A DNA stretch of 64,000 bases from Betaproteobacteria bacterium (GTDB taxonomy: Bacteria; Bdellovibrionota_B; Oligoflexia; Silvanigrellales; Silvanigrellaceae), in the NCBI GenBank assembly GCA_016868315.1, contig VGHE01000009.1, positions 60,877-124,876 on the forward strand, in the 5' to 3' direction. Made by a program: the position numbers and the translations under genes. This document shows, piece after piece, positions 16,365-26,380 of the stretch. Below the pieces are notes generated by a model. It made no database searches. It saw nothing but the letters and a program-made list of their open reading frames with translations, and had not been told where the DNA came from. Numbering within the stretch: the first letter of the stretch is position 1; every line of letters begins with the position of its first letter.

Positions 16365-18029
16365 ATGACGTCTAAGAATGCCATGCAGGAGCTGTTTTTC
16401 CAACCCGAAGCAGAAGCTGTGGTTCGCAAACAGGTCGAACAGCATTTAGACCTGGCCTTGTCTTTTTTGAATCCAAAGAAGAATAGCACCGTTCACAGCG
16501 ACCTGAGCCTACCTGACCTCGAAGCGCTGTTTCACGAGGTGGACATTCCCGCTGCGGGCATCGGTCTCGATAAAGCCCTGAAGCTCGCGAGTGAACGTGT
16601 CGTGAAACACGCTGTTCATGTGGGAGATCCGCACTACATTGGCCACATGACGGGTGCGACACCCACATTCCATTTGGGTCTTGAACTGCTCATCGCCGCA
16701 ATGAACCAGAACGTTGTTAAAATCGAGACTGCGCTCTCGGGAAGCTTTGTGGAAGGCCAATTGCTGGCCTGGATTCACCGACTTATTTTTGGAAAAAATG
16801 CCGAGTATTACAAAGCGCGCATGCACAAGCCCGAACTGTGCTTTGGGAACGTGACCAGTGGCGGAACCATGGGCAACCTCACTGCGTTGGCTGTCGCACG
16901 CAACAAAAAAATCCCACGCTGTCGCGATTGGGGGGTGTTTGATGCGCTCGAACGTATGGGAAAAAGAAAGGTCGGTATCTACGCAAGCAAACGCGTTCAT
17001 TATTCGGTCCGCAAGGCTGCCTCAGTGCTTGGTTTGGGCTCGCAGTCAGTTCACGAAATTCCCGTGGTTCCCCACACAAATCAAATCAACCTCGAAGTCC
17101 TCGAACAGGTTCTGGCTCAGCACCAAGCACAGGGGATTCTGCCACTGGCCATCATAGGAGTTGCAGGAAGCACAGAAACTGGAAGCGCTGACGACTTGAG
17201 TGCACTTGCAGCACTCGCCCAAAAGTCTGGTGCATGGTTTCACGTCGATGCTGCCTGGGGCGGTCCATTATTGTTGTGCGAACAAGGCCGTGCCCTTCTC
17301 AAAGGTATCGAATTGGCCGATTCTGTCGTTCTCGATGGCCACAAACTATTTTCAGTTCCGATGGCACAGGGGATGGTTCTTTTCCGCGATGAAACCGCAC
17401 TCGATGTTTTGCGCCATACAGCGCGCTACATTATCCGCGCGGGCAGCGTTGATCTCGGTCGCACGAGTCTTGAAGGCAGCCGCCGTTTCGACTCCTTCAA
17501 ACTTTGGTTCGCCCTGTGGGCGTTGGGGCGCAGGGGTTATGGCCAACTGATGGAAAATTCCTTGCAGCTCGGCCAAACGTTTGCTGAACTTGTCAAAAGT
17601 TCAAATTCATTCCAGCTCACCAGCGAAGTACGCAGCAATATCGTGACCTGGCGATATATCCCTGCGCGCTGGAAAGAGCGTCTGTTAAAACTCCACAAAG
17701 AAGCTCTGCAAAACATTTCCGCTGCAGCCAAAGACAATACGCTGCAACAATTGACCACCCTACTCAACGAAGCTACAGTCGAAATACAAAAGATTCAAAG
17801 ACAAAACGGGAAGAGTTTTGTTTCCCGTACAACGCTTGAGTCAGTTTTGCCGGGTACTGACACCGTCGTTTTTCGAGCAGTGCTGTTTCATCCCCTCACG
17901 TCTTCCAAGATCCTCGCCGAAGTGTTGTCTGAGCAAAAGGACATCGGTGACGCGGTGATGACCCGGTTGTGGCCCAGGTTCGAAACGCAACTTCCTGGAT
18001 GGGAAAAGCCTATTCAGGAGGCAACGTAA
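16365..18029 (+). CDS. panP: PLP-dependent aspartate 1-decarboxylase (PanP-like)
   Basis: A 554-residue group II PLP decarboxylase. The cofactor region shows GNVTSGGTMGNLTALAVARN near residue 165, WFHVDAAWGGP near 290 with the Asp that contacts the pyridine ring, and the Schiff-base lysine in VVLDGHKLFSVPMAQG near 325. Length and this lysine context fit PanP, which makes beta-alanine from aspartate for pantothenate synthesis in bacteria without PanD, better than glutamate decarboxylase GadB (about 465). Substrate is therefore inferred. It is divergent from ubiG across about 120 bases and precedes lon by 99 bases. Confidence 0.78.
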   Translation: MTSKNAMQELFFQPEAEAVVRKQVEQHLDLALSFLNPKKNSTVHSDLSLPDLEALFHEVDIPAAGIGLDKALKLASERVVKHAVHVGDPHYIGHMTGATPTFHLGLELLIAAMNQNVVKIETALSGSFVEGQLLAWIHRLIFGKNAEYYKARMHKPELCFGNVTSGGTMGNLTALAVARNKKIPRCRDWGVFDALERMGKRKVGIYASKRVHYSVRKAASVLGLGSQSVHEIPVVPHTNQINLEVLEQVLAQHQAQGILPLAIIGVAGSTETGSADDLSALAALAQKSGAWFHVDAAWGGPLLLCEQGRALLKGIELADSVVLDGHKLFSVPMAQGMVLFRDETALDVLRHTARYIIRAGSVDLGRTSLEGSRRFDSFKLWFALWALGRRGYGQLMENSLQLGQTFAELVKSSNSFQLTSEVRSNIVTWRYIPARWKERLLKLHKEALQNISAAAKDNTLQQLTTLLNEATVEIQKIQRQNGKSFVSRTTLESVLPGTDTVVFRAVLFHPLTSSKILAEVLSEQKDIGDAVMTRLWPRFETQLPGWEKPIQEAT

Positions 18030-18128
18030 ATCTGACTGGTGCGCGGATCACAAATCGATTGCCAAAAGTCTCCAACTGCTTAAACTTTGTCTTGACGGTG
18101 GGACACCACCCTCGCCTGGAGGATCTCA

Positions 18129-20711
18129 ATGGCTGAGAAGAAAGCAAACATTCGAACGCTCCCACTCCTTCCGCTTCGTGAGCTTTTGGTTTTTCCACAC
18201 ACGGTGGTGCCGCTTTTCGTTGGCCGTGAGAAGAGCATTAAAGCGCTCGACGATGCAATGTCGCGCAACAGAGAAATTTTTCTGGCTGCTCAGCGCAAAT
18301 CTAAAACCAACGATCCAACCCCCGATGAAATCTATGAGTTCGGAACCATCGCACAGATTCTCCAGCTGCTGCGTTTGCCTGACGGCACAGTGAAGATTTT
18401 GGTTGAAGGCAAGCGCCGCGCAAAAGTCACTCGTTACGTTGAGAGCTCTGACCTCCTCGTGGTTGAAGTTGCAGAGATTGCTGAACCGCCAGGTCAAGCT
18501 GTTGAGAACGAGGCGCTTGTGCGCACGGTCAAGGCTGCATTCGACACCTACGTGAAGCTTAACAAAAAGGTTCCGCCAGAAATGGTCTTCTCGATCTCGT
18601 CAATTGAAGACGAGAGCCGCCTGGCAGACACCTTGGTTGTTCAGCTTGCGAACCTCAAGCTTGCCGACAAGCAGCGCATTCTGGAAACCGTTGATCCGGC
18701 AAAGCGTCTGGAAGAGATTTTCGGAATCATCCAATCCGAAATCGAAATCCTGCGCGTTGAAAAGAAGATTCGTGCACGCGTGAAGCGCCAAATGGAGAAG
18801 ACTCAGAAAGAGTACTATCTCAACGAGCAAATGAATGCGATTCAGAAGGAGCTCGGCAATTTCGATGACTCCCGTACAGAGATCGCAGAGCTTGAAAGCA
18901 AAATTAAATCCAAAAAACTTTCCGACGAAGCGCGCGAGCGACTTAAGAAAGAGCTCAAAAAATTGCGTGGCATGAGCCCAATGAGTGCGGAAGCAACTGT
19001 GGTGCGCAACTACGTTGATACGGTGCTTGGCCTGCCCTGGGGCGATTACAGCACGCTCTTGCGCGACCCAAAATACAGCGACGAAGTTCTTGAAGCGGAT
19101 CACTTCGGTCTAGAGAAGGTCAAGGAACGCGTCCTAGAGTATCTCGCAGTCACAAGCCTATCCGACAAGCTCAAAGGACCAATCCTCTGTCTTGTTGGTC
19201 CTCCTGGTGTGGGTAAAACAAGCCTGGCGCGCAGCGTAGCACGTGCCACCGGCCGTGAATTCGCGCGTATTGCTCTGGGTGGCGTGCGCGATGAGGCAGA
19301 AATCCGTGGTCACCGTCGCACTTACATTGGTGCTATGCCAGGCAAGATCATCGGCGCGCTGAAGAAGGCAGGAGCAAGTAACCCTGTCATTCTTCTCGAC
19401 GAAATCGATAAAATGAGTTCCGACTTCCGTGGCGACCCCGCGAGCGCAATGCTTGAGGTTCTCGACCCTGAGCAGAACTCCATGTTCAACGACCACTACC
19501 TCGACATGGATTACGACCTTTCGCAGACGTTGTTCCTGGCAACAGCAAACAATCTCCACTCGATTCCCAAGCCTTTGCTTGACCGTATGGAGATCATCAC
19601 TCTGGGCGGCTACACAGAGCAGGAGAAGGTCAATATCGCGACCCGCCACCTCGTTCCCAAGGCTGCCAAGTCCAACGGACTGGAGAACACCGGTCTGAAG
19701 TTTGAAAATTCAGCGCTTGAAGAACTCATCCGCTATTACACACGCGAAGCTGGTGTCCGTAGTCTTGAGAGAGAGATCTCAAGTGTTTGCAGAAAAATCG
19801 CACGCGCACTTCTGAAAGAGAAAACGGCCGATACCTCTTCGAACACTGCAGCGACACCGACCACAGCAATCAAAGCGACCAAGGCCGAGAAGGCAGCCAA
19901 GGCCACTGCTGCGAACCAGGCAACTGCGACCGAAGCAACCGAAAAAGCCGCTACGAATTCGGAAATCATCCGTCTCGACGGTATCGCTGCGCCTCAAGTC
20001 AACGACGCCACCATTCGCCAAAACCTCGGTCCACGCCGTTTCAGTATCAATGAAACAGCTGCGCGTGATGAAGTTGGAGTGTGTCAGGGTCTTGCGTACA
20101 CAGAGGTGGGCGGCGACCTTCTTATTACCGAAGTCTCCGTAGTGACTGGCAAGGGCAACCTCAAAATCACCGGAAAACTCGGCGATGTGATGCAGGAATC
20201 AGCGCAGGCTGCGTTCAGCTATGTTCGCTCGCGTGCAACGTTCCTGGGTCTCGAAGAGGATTTCTACTCGAAGATCGACATCCACGTGCACTTCCCCGAG
20301 GGTGCGATTCCCAAGGATGGTCCGAGCGCAGGAATCACTATGGCCACGGCGCTTGTCAGCGCCCTAACCAAGCGCCCCGTGAGCCGTGATATCGCCATGA
20401 CCGGTGAAATCACTCTGCGTGGTCGTGTGCTTCCCATCGGCGGTCTCAAAGAGAAGCTTCTGGCTGCACATAGAGGTGGCGTGAAGAAAGTCATCATTCC
20501 ACGCGAGAATGAGAAAGATCTTCACGAAATTCCAAAGAATGTGCTCGAGAAGCTGACCGTTGTTGCTGTCGACCACGTCGACACCGTGCTGTTCCATGCT
20601 TTGGCCTGGACAGGAAGCGATGAGCTGCAGGACAAACTCAAATCTGCGAGCGAGATTGCGACACTCAACGCCTCGGCTCGTCCTACAACAGGCGAAACAC
20701 TAAGACACTGA
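18129..20711 (+). CDS. lon: ATP-dependent protease Lon with low-complexity insert
   Basis: An 860-residue Lon. The substrate-binding N-domain starts with [20 protein letters not shown]; a coiled coil follows ([18 protein letters not shown]), then the AAA+ module with Walker [10 protein letters not shown] near 357 and Walker [10 protein letters not shown]. The protease domain carries Ser about 733 (DGPSAGIT) and Lys about 776 ([11 protein letters not shown]). Between AAA+ and protease, residues about 562-612 form an Ala/Thr/Lys/Glu-rich low-complexity insert ([17 protein letters not shown]), which is absent in ordinary Lon. Lon degrades misfolded and regulatory proteins in the cytoplasm. GGAGG lies eight bases before the ATG, and GGTGG-gaca-CCACC inverted repeat lies just upstream. 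Confidence 0.96.
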   Translation: MAEKKANIRTLPLLPLRELLVFPHTVVPLFVGREKSIKALDDAMSRNREIFLAAQRKSKTNDPTPDEIYEFGTIAQILQLLRLPDGTVKILVEGKRRAKVTRYVESSDLLVVEVAEIAEPPGQAVENEALVRTVKAAFDTYVKLNKKVPPEMVFSISSIEDESRLADTLVVQLANLKLADKQRILETVDPAKRLEEIFGIIQSEIEILRVEKKIRARVKRQMEKTQKEYYLNEQMNAIQKELGNFDDSRTEIAELESKIKSKKLSDEARERLKKELKKLRGMSPMSAEATVVRNYVDTVLGLPWGDYSTLLRDPKYSDEVLEADHFGLEKVKERVLEYLAVTSLSDKLKGPILCLVGPPGVGKTSLARSVARATGREFARIALGGVRDEAEIRGHRRTYIGAMPGKIIGALKKAGASNPVILLDEIDKMSSDFRGDPASAMLEVLDPEQNSMFNDHYLDMDYDLSQTLFLATANNLHSIPKPLLDRMEIITLGGYTEQEKVNIATRHLVPKAAKSNGLENTGLKFENSALEELIRYYTREAGVRSLEREISSVCRKIARALLKEKTADTSSNTAATPTTAIKATKAEKAAKATAANQATATEATEKAATNSEIIRLDGIAAPQVNDATIRQNLGPRRFSINETAARDEVGVCQGLAYTEVGGDLLITEVSVVTGKGNLKITGKLGDVMQESAQAAFSYVRSRATFLGLEEDFYSKIDIHVHFPEGAIPKDGPSAGITMATALVSALTKRPVSRDIAMTGEITLRGRVLPIGGLKEKLLAAHRGGVKKVIIPRENEKDLHEIPKNVLEKLTVVAVDHVDTVLFHALAWTGSDELQDKLKSASEIATLNASARPTTGETLRH

Positions 20712-20745
20712 CACGCTGCACCCTCTGTGCCGCGAGGCAAGAATT

Positions 20746-20781
20746 GCCCTCTGCTAAGCTGGAAACAGCAAAGCGGAGGGC
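20746..20781 (+). terminator. Strong hairpin after lon that hides the next gene's RBS
   Basis: GCCCTCTGC at 20746-20754 pairs with GCGGAGGGC at 20773-20781 (one U-G pair) and encloses GCTG-GAAA-CAGC, a stem with a GNRA tetraloop. TTTCTAGTTT follows. The structure can terminate lon transcripts, and its 3' arm contains the GGAGGG (20775-20780) that is the only good ribosome-binding site for the histidine kinase at 20792, so it could also limit translation of that gene in read-through RNA. Confidence 0.65.
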
Positions 20782-20791
20782 TTTCTAGTTT

Positions 20792-21895
20792 ATGGACGTC
20801 AGTTTTGTCGAGCATCTAAAAAAACAGTGGATGGCGATGATCGATGCCCTCGAAGATCCTCTTGTGCTTATTGACCAGCATTACAATATTCGCCGTCAGA
20901 ACATGGCTTATTTTAATCGTGCAGTGAATCCCAATCAGCTCGGCTTGACCGAATTCAAGGGAAAGAAATGTTACGAAGAGTTTGCGGGGCGCAATTCCCC
21001 CTGCCCTGATTGCAACATGAAGAACTCAACGCGTGAGAACCTCCCAAAAACTTGGACGAGCTCCTCGCTCTTTGCATCGAAAGACCTTGAGATTCACGTC
21101 TTCCCAAACGTAGATGTCGATGATGACGATGCACTCGCCGTTGTCCACTATCGCGACATCTCACAACAGAAAGCGCTGCAGGAGAGTCTTGCTCGAGCAG
21201 ACAAGCTCGCTGCTCTCGGAAAGCTCGCTGGCGGTGTTGCGCATGAAATCAACAGCCCGCTTGCGGGTATCATGGCATTTGCGCAGATGGCACTTCGGGA
21301 AATGAGCCCGGACGATCCACATTTAGAAGACATGAAGGAAATTGAGGCTGCAGCGCAAAAATGCAAAGTGATTGTCGAGGGGCTTTTAGGCTTTGCCCGG
21401 CAGGACTCGCCCGAGTCCACCGAACTCTACAATCTCGTGGAGAGCATCAAATCCACACTGCGCCTTGCGCGGGTAATGGTTATCAAAGAGAGAATCGAAC
21501 TTCACACTTCTCTCCCAGCTACTCCCATATACGTGGAGGGCTCCAAAGGGCGCATTGCACAGGTTTTGCTGAACCTGATTACCAACGCCATCTATGCGAT
21601 GCGTGATGGTGGTGGCGAACTCGAGATCACAGTTGAAACATTAGGAGAGCTGGTCGAAATGACTGTGCGCGACACAGGCACAGGAATTCCCAAAGAGCAC
21701 CTCAAAAGAATTTTCGACCCCTTTTTCACCACAAAACCTGTAGGTGAAGGAACAGGGCTCGGGCTTGCTATTTCTTATTCCATCATCACACAGCACCGTG
21801 GCAAGATTTCAGTTGAGTCCTCGCCTGGTGTCGGAACAACCTTCAAGATACACCTACCGCTGGCGCAGCTCCAACCGCCCGGAGGCAAGGCATGA
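20792..21895 (+). CDS. PAS-domain sensor histidine kinase
   Basis: A 367-residue soluble kinase without membrane segments. A PAS domain covers about residues 10-125 and includes a Cys cluster ([17 protein letters not shown]) known from PAS domains of delta-proteobacterial kinases and able in principle to hold a metal or redox centre. The DHp helix has the phosphorylated His in [13 protein letters not shown] near 150. The ATPase part shows the N box [13 protein letters not shown]1 DTGTGIP, F box FDPFFTTKP and G2 GTGLGLAI, so it should be active. No response regulator is adjacent; instead the stop overlaps a LysR-type regulator by four bases (ATGA). Confidence 0.9.
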   Translation: MDVSFVEHLKKQWMAMIDALEDPLVLIDQHYNIRRQNMAYFNRAVNPNQLGLTEFKGKKCYEEFAGRNSPCPDCNMKNSTRENLPKTWTSSSLFASKDLEIHVFPNVDVDDDDALAVVHYRDISQQKALQESLARADKLAALGKLAGGVAHEINSPLAGIMAFAQMALREMSPDDPHLEDMKEIEAAAQKCKVIVEGLLGFARQDSPESTELYNLVESIKSTLRLARVMVIKERIELHTSLPATPIYVEGSKGRIAQVLLNLITNAIYAMRDGGGELEITVETLGELVEMTVRDTGTGIPKEHLKRIFDPFFTTKPVGEGTGLGLAISYSIITQHRGKISVESSPGVGTTFKIHLPLAQLQPPGGKA

Positions 21896-22800
21896 TTGAC
21901 GTTAAAGACCTCGAAGCATTTCTGGCGATCGTCGATGGTGGCTCGATTTCACATGCCGCCAATGAACTCGGACTCACTCAGCCGGCCATTAGTCTCAAGC
22001 TCAAGAAGATGGAGACTGAGCTTGGAGTCAAACTCTTTCAACGCACTCCAAGAAGCATGGTGCCACTTCCCACGGCTCTGGGAATTGTTCCCAAAGTGCG
22101 CGAAATCCTCAACCGCTTCGATGGCATCAAAGAAACACTTTCCGATGAAATCCATTCACTCACGGGAACAGTGCGCATCGGATGCCTGATGGGCTGGTTC
22201 GACTCACTCGTATTGCCAGCGTTTGCCAGTATCCATAGGCAAAGCCCAAAAATTCAACTCAAACTTCACGTCGATCAAACCGACAACCTGCTCCACATGG
22301 TCACCCATGGGCAGGTGGATCTTGCCATCGTCGCTCAACCATTTGACCACAGTGAGGGGATTCACGCCGAAAAGTTGATCGACGAGGAGCTTGTACTCTT
22401 CGGAAAGAAATTGCCGAAGAACTTGGAAAAATCGGAACGAAAGAAAGCTTTGCTGAGCCGCCCCTGGGTGACCATGAGCATTCCTGACTCGATTGTGACA
22501 ACATTCTGGAAAGAATCGTTCGATGGAGAGCCCTTTCCTTGGAATGATGTGCAAGTAGTCGCATGTCTCGACCACATTCTTGCCATCCCCAAAGTTGTGA
22601 CCACGATTGAGAATTCACTTTGTATTGTGCCGCAGCAGATCGTTGCACAACATGAAATGTATGCGGGTTATGAATTTGAACGTGCTTCGCGGCAAAAAAA
22701 CGGCTTGCACCTGATAGCACGTTCAGGCTGCCTTGAGCTGAAACGATTTGCGATTGTTGCCGAGGAAATCAAACGACTCACAGCGACTCGAGTGAGATAA
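21892..22800 (+). CDS. LysR-family transcriptional regulator
   Basis: A 302-residue LysR-type protein: winged helix-turn-helix at residues 3-62 (DLEAFLAIVDGGSISHAAN, TQPAISLKLKKMETELGVKL) and a type 2 periplasmic-binding-like effector domain from about 90 to 300. Such proteins bind DNA as tetramers and respond to small molecules. What it senses and controls is unknown; no divergent target gene is adjacent because it is embedded in a co-directional unit. Translational coupling to a histidine kinase is unusual for LysR regulators and suggests a joint role. It ends one base before the next possible start. Confidence 0.9.
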   Translation: MIDVKDLEAFLAIVDGGSISHAANELGLTQPAISLKLKKMETELGVKLFQRTPRSMVPLPTALGIVPKVREILNRFDGIKETLSDEIHSLTGTVRIGCLMGWFDSLVLPAFASIHRQSPKIQLKLHVDQTDNLLHMVTHGQVDLAIVAQPFDHSEGIHAEKLIDEELVLFGKKLPKNLEKSERKKALLSRPWVTMSIPDSIVTTFWKESFDGEPFPWNDVQVVACLDHILAIPKVVTTIENSLCIVPQQIVAQHEMYAGYEFERASRQKNGLHLIARSGCLELKRFAIVAEEIKRLTATRVR

Positions 22801-22801
22801 C

Positions 22802-24865
22802 GTGCACTTTGGACAGAGGTATATGAAGGTACTACAGACCTACAGAAAAGAAGTGACCGCTTTGGCAGTTGGCATGACCGCTTCAGCAAGTGCATTCTTT
22901 TGGTGGTCTGGGCGCGAGCCAAAGTCGCTTCTGGCTCTCTCACTCACAGCTCCAGGCAAAAAGTTTGCTCAGGCCAGCGAACTTAAACCTGAGAACATCG
23001 CGACGCTTCTCGCTGATTCAAAATACAATCCGCTCTCCGACCCAAATCAACCGATCCCCGAACCCGAACTGCCATCGGGATTTTTCGAACCTCCCGACGC
23101 TACTGCGTTGGGATTTGGCAAGTCTAAATTTCTGGTCGATAGCCGCTGGGCTACAATCCGCTATTTGGGGGAGAATCCTGCAGGCGCAGGTCTCACAGGG
23201 GCAGAACTCAACAAAGCACAGCTGAGCGCCCTGGGCTCCGACAAAGACACCATTCCGGTGATCACATCAGTCCAGACCATCAACGACATGATGGATAATT
23301 ACTTTGCACCCCTTCTCCGAAAAATACCGCGTGGCGAAGACATCCTCTCGCGGGTCAAAATTCAAGGAGCCTACTTTTCACCCCGTTATCAGCCCGAAGA
23401 CGGAAGCACACCCGAACGAGACAATGCGTTTGTGATTGGTGTGCAATCGCTTTTCCTTTATCCCAACTCATGTTTTGACAAAACCACAGCTTCGACATGT
23501 TCACCCATCGGCTACTCGGCAGCACATGATCCGACAATTGTAGGACACGAACTCGGACACGTTATTTTCAATCACATCCGTGATGAAAGAACGCTTGAAG
23601 GTTGGCAGTGGTTCGCCGTGAACGAGGGTTACGCCGATTACTTTAGCGCATCCTATTTCGGAGATCCGGTTCTCGGACGTATTTGGAGAGTCACCCGCCC
23701 TGCAGGAGCGCGATACCTCCGTAAGCTGCTCGACACTCCGACAACCAACGACCGAAAGGTGCTCGAGGAAGGTCATGCCTTCGGAGTCGTGTGGAGTTCA
23801 GCGCTGTGGCGTGCCCGAAACAGAGTGTCCGCTGCGCTCAAGGTTAGCCCTATGGATTTCGACCGGATTGTTCTCTTGAGCATCAATTTCCTTGGCGAAA
23901 CATCAAAAACAAAGCTGGGCGATGCAGCCTCAGCCATGCTGAAGGCCGCCGACGTCAGCGGACTTTCAACCTGGAAGTCAATCCTGATTGAGGAATTTAA
24001 AACAGCTGAGGTCGACCTCAGCAAAGGCCAGAGAATTGTTGCTGCGCGGGGTGAAGTGGTCGAAAAGCAACAGGGAGGCTTCACTTGCGGTTCCCTTTCA
24101 GCAACAGCCATTCGCACGCAAACAGCCTCTCAGACAGCTGGAATTTTGCTCCTTCTGCCGCTCCTTCTGCCGCTCCTTCTCGGAACACTTTTGAGCCTAT
24201 TTAAACAAAAATCATCGGCAAAAGCGCTACGAATACCGCATCACACAAAATCACTTTTACTCCTCTTCTTACCTCTTATCGGAGGCTGTCAGCTCTTCCC
24301 GAATCTGAAGAGCCAGAGCACAACCCCCGAAGGACTCGCAATTATTTACGGGTGCAATCTTTCGGTTCTTCAAGACGGAACCCCACTCACACCTGCCCAA
24401 CGCAAATTGAGCTTCACCTTCCTCAATGAAGCACCGCCAGATGCACGCCTCGAGCAGATTTTTGTGGGTGATGAGCGCTTTCAGAATGCCGATTCATCCC
24501 TCATTCTCATCGTTGACCGGCAGACAATGCGTATTGATCAAATCCGACGCCGGGACGGAAGCCTCTTCCAGATCAACCTGAATCAAAAATACGTGAGTGC
24601 CGAGGATGCGCTTGCCGTTCAAAATATGAAATTAGCAAGCATCATTCTTGAGGGAGTTGGCCGTGCTCTGTTGAACCAATTGAGCAAACAGAGCGCATCC
24701 AACAAAACGACATCTCCTTCGGCCGTTTCATTCGACCTCACTGGAGTGAAGGCCACAGCAACCCTAAATAATGAAATCATGGGTGCGCGCGGCTTTGGCC
24801 CTTTGGCGAGCGAAGTTAAAATCAACGACCAAAAACTCTGTTCTTATGAGACAACAAGCCGCTAA
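22802..24865 (+). CDS. Membrane metalloprotease fused to a lipoprotein-like domain
   Basis: A 687-residue protein. An N-terminal hydrophobic helix is followed by a gluzincin-like protease domain with HELGH (about residue 249) and, some 25 residues on, NEGYADYF supplying the third zinc ligand. Around 446-466 comes a very Leu-rich membrane helix (GILLLLPLLLPLLLG), coded by a 12-bp tandem repeat, then a basic loop and a second hydrophobic stretch ending LIGGCQLFPN, a textbook lipobox (Cys496) in the interior of the chain. The C-terminal 190 residues are an unrecognised domain. The architecture suggests an in-frame join of a protease gene and a lipoprotein gene. Start is GTG 22802 or ATG 22823 (MKVLQTYRKE); neither has an ideal RBS. 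Confidence 0.75.
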   Translation: MHFGQRYMKVLQTYRKEVTALAVGMTASASAFFWWSGREPKSLLALSLTAPGKKFAQASELKPENIATLLADSKYNPLSDPNQPIPEPELPSGFFEPPDATALGFGKSKFLVDSRWATIRYLGENPAGAGLTGAELNKAQLSALGSDKDTIPVITSVQTINDMMDNYFAPLLRKIPRGEDILSRVKIQGAYFSPRYQPEDGSTPERDNAFVIGVQSLFLYPNSCFDKTTASTCSPIGYSAAHDPTIVGHELGHVIFNHIRDERTLEGWQWFAVNEGYADYFSASYFGDPVLGRIWRVTRPAGARYLRKLLDTPTTNDRKVLEEGHAFGVVWSSALWRARNRVSAALKVSPMDFDRIVLLSINFLGETSKTKLGDAASAMLKAADVSGLSTWKSILIEEFKTAEVDLSKGQRIVAARGEVVEKQQGGFTCGSLSATAIRTQTASQTAGILLLLPLLLPLLLGTLLSLFKQKSSAKALRIPHHTKSLLLLFLPLIGGCQLFPNLKSQSTTPEGLAIIYGCNLSVLQDGTPLTPAQRKLSFTFLNEAPPDARLEQIFVGDERFQNADSSLILIVDRQTMRIDQIRRRDGSLFQINLNQKYVSAEDALAVQNMKLASIILEGVGRALLNQLSKQSASNKTTSPSAVSFDLTGVKATATLNNEIMGARGFGPLASEVKINDQKLCSYETTSR
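24148..24180 (+). repeat. 12-bp tandem repeat inside metalloprotease gene
   Basis: The unit GCTCCTTCTGCC occurs 2.75 times without mismatch and encodes the LLPLLLPLLL part of a membrane helix. The unit is a multiple of three, so slippage would lengthen or shorten the helix without changing frame. Confidence 0.85.
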
Positions 24866-24886
24866 CAACATCAACCCGCAGCGCAC

Positions 24887-25450
24887 TTAGAAGAAGGTGA
24901 TGTTGCGGGCGTCGGAGAGGTCTTCGGGCGCCTCTTCATCCGACAAACTCAATGAACCTTCGAATCCGAACGACAAAACCCCACGTCCCGAGCTTAAGAG
25001 AAAAGGTGTCATCAACCATTCATTCGGCTCAGCTCCGGAATCAAATGCTTGCGCAGTCTGTGCGGTCATCTGTGCACTCACCTGAATGCGACACCCAAGA
25101 ACACCCATTTTTCTTTGAATGACACCGGTAATCTGATTACAGACCTCACCCACGATATCGCACAACATTGAATCGTCACTCTTGGCCTGGGTACCTGCAA
25201 AGATCTTTTCGGCAATGCCCTTTGTAATATTTCTGTCCATAGCAAGTGTGACAGCACCTTGAAAGGAATCGCCAGAAATACGTATTCCGGCGAGATAATC
25301 ACCACAAATCATCATATTTTTACAAACAACCTGCGGCTCTTCCTGAACATCAATCCCATAAAGCTGCATCGCTTCCTTGATAGAACCGACCAGAACAGAG
25401 CGAATCGATTTTCCAAACGTCGGCAACGGTGCGTCTTTCATCAGAGTCAT
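24887..25450 (-). CDS. CheX-like chemotaxis phosphatase domain protein
   Basis: A 187-residue single-domain protein resembling the CheC/CheX phosphatase family. The active-site pattern Glu-x-x-Asn is visible in DIVGEVCNQITG near residue 106. CheX dephosphorylates CheY-P; many stand-alone homologues act on other receiver domains, so the partner is unknown. No chemotaxis gene lies nearby. The start ATG at 25450 (MTLMKDAP) is preceded by GGAG eight bases upstream, shorter than the maximal frame. It is divergent from the FHA operon across 135 bases, and convergent with the metalloprotease gene. Confidence 0.75.
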   Translation of the reverse strand: MTLMKDAPLPTFGKSIRSVLVGSIKEAMQLYGIDVQEEPQVVCKNMMICGDYLAGIRISGDSFQGAVTLAMDRNITKGIAEKIFAGTQAKSDDSMLCDIVGEVCNQITGVIQRKMGVLGCRIQVSAQMTAQTAQAFDSGAEPNEWLMTPFLLSSGRGVLSFGFEGSLSLSDEEAPEDLSDARNITFF

Positions 25451-25585
25451 GAACAATCTCCAAAATCTGCAATCGATTTCGTCAATTGGAGTCTGGATGA
25501 GGACACGCTGCAAAACAACAGTGGCAGTTCAAGAGATTGGACAAACGGCAGGATTTTCCCCCGAACTCTGGGTTAGCATTGCCAC

Positions 25586-26380
25586 ATGAACACTCAAATC
25601 TCTTTAAAACAGATGGCCGCAGCACTGCAATTCTCGCACATGGACAATGTCGATGAGGCACTCGCATGTTCGCGCGGACAAAACCCAAGTTTGCGCAATG
25701 CGCTGACAACTTCGGGGTGGTTGTTGGGGCTCAACGGGCTGCACATCGGCGAAGACCTTCGGCTGTACCCGGGCTCGAATGTGATTGGTTCTTCGGCGCG
25801 CTGCCACGTTGTTCTAACAGCACCGGGAGTCGGTCGGCAGCATGCCATTGTTGATGTTCTCTCTGGCGAATCAGCCCTTCTTCACCCGGGTTCAACCCGG
25901 CGTGAACTCTTTTTGAATGATGTTCCCTGCACCTCGCCTGCACCACTGTGTCATGGCGACACTGTTCGCTTGGGTGAGCAGAGCTTTGCCTATATTTCGC
26001 TGCTGCCGAGCCGAAAAGACGAACAAACGACCATCTTCTTTAACGAGCGTTTTCCAGCCCGCGGATCATGCACGCTCGGATGGCTGGTTGAATTGGCGGG
26101 AGATCGTGTCGGGCGTGACTTTAGGTTGGTTCAAGGCGAGAACCGCATTGGCAGCCAGCGTGGACTTGAAGTTGTGTTGTTTGATCCGGAAATCCAACTT
26201 CGTCATGCGGTCATCACTCGCCACTCGGATAACTGGATAATTGTTCCGGTAACGGTCAGTGAACCTATCTATGTAAACGGTGTTCCCAGCACAGGGATCG
26301 GTCTTCAAAACGGAGACATCGTGCGCCTTGGGCAAAGAGAGTTTCTTTTCCGCTCCATCAAGGTGGGGTTCACAAAATGA
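25586..26380 (+). CDS. Cytoplasmic protein with two degenerate FHA domains
   Basis: A 264-residue protein with no signal or membrane segment. Two forkhead-associated folds can be recognised, at about 55-130 (NVIGSSARCHVVL, GVGRQHAIV, ELFLNDVPC, GDTVRLGEQSFAY) and about 170-258 (NRIGSQRGLEVVLFD, QLRHAVI, IYVNGVPS, GDIVRLGQREFLF). Both keep the fold's Gly and His marks but lack the canonical Ser of the SRxH motif and the STNG loop, so phosphothreonine binding is doubtful. They may work as protein-protein platforms. First gene of an FHA triad; its stop overlaps the next start (ATGA). RBS is weak. Confidence 0.8.
   Translation: MNTQISLKQMAAALQFSHMDNVDEALACSRGQNPSLRNALTTSGWLLGLNGLHIGEDLRLYPGSNVIGSSARCHVVLTAPGVGRQHAIVDVLSGESALLHPGSTRRELFLNDVPCTSPAPLCHGDTVRLGEQSFAYISLLPSRKDEQTTIFFNERFPARGSCTLGWLVELAGDRVGRDFRLVQGENRIGSQRGLEVVLFDPEIQLRHAVITRHSDNWIIVPVTVSEPIYVNGVPSTGIGLQNGDIVRLGQREFLFRSIKVGFTK

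Noticed and set aside
18098-18125. CTTGAC with a downstream CCTCGC as a sigma-32 type promoter for lon
   Set aside because: The -10 would fall on or next to the GGAGG of lon, leaving no room for a leader, and the match is poor.
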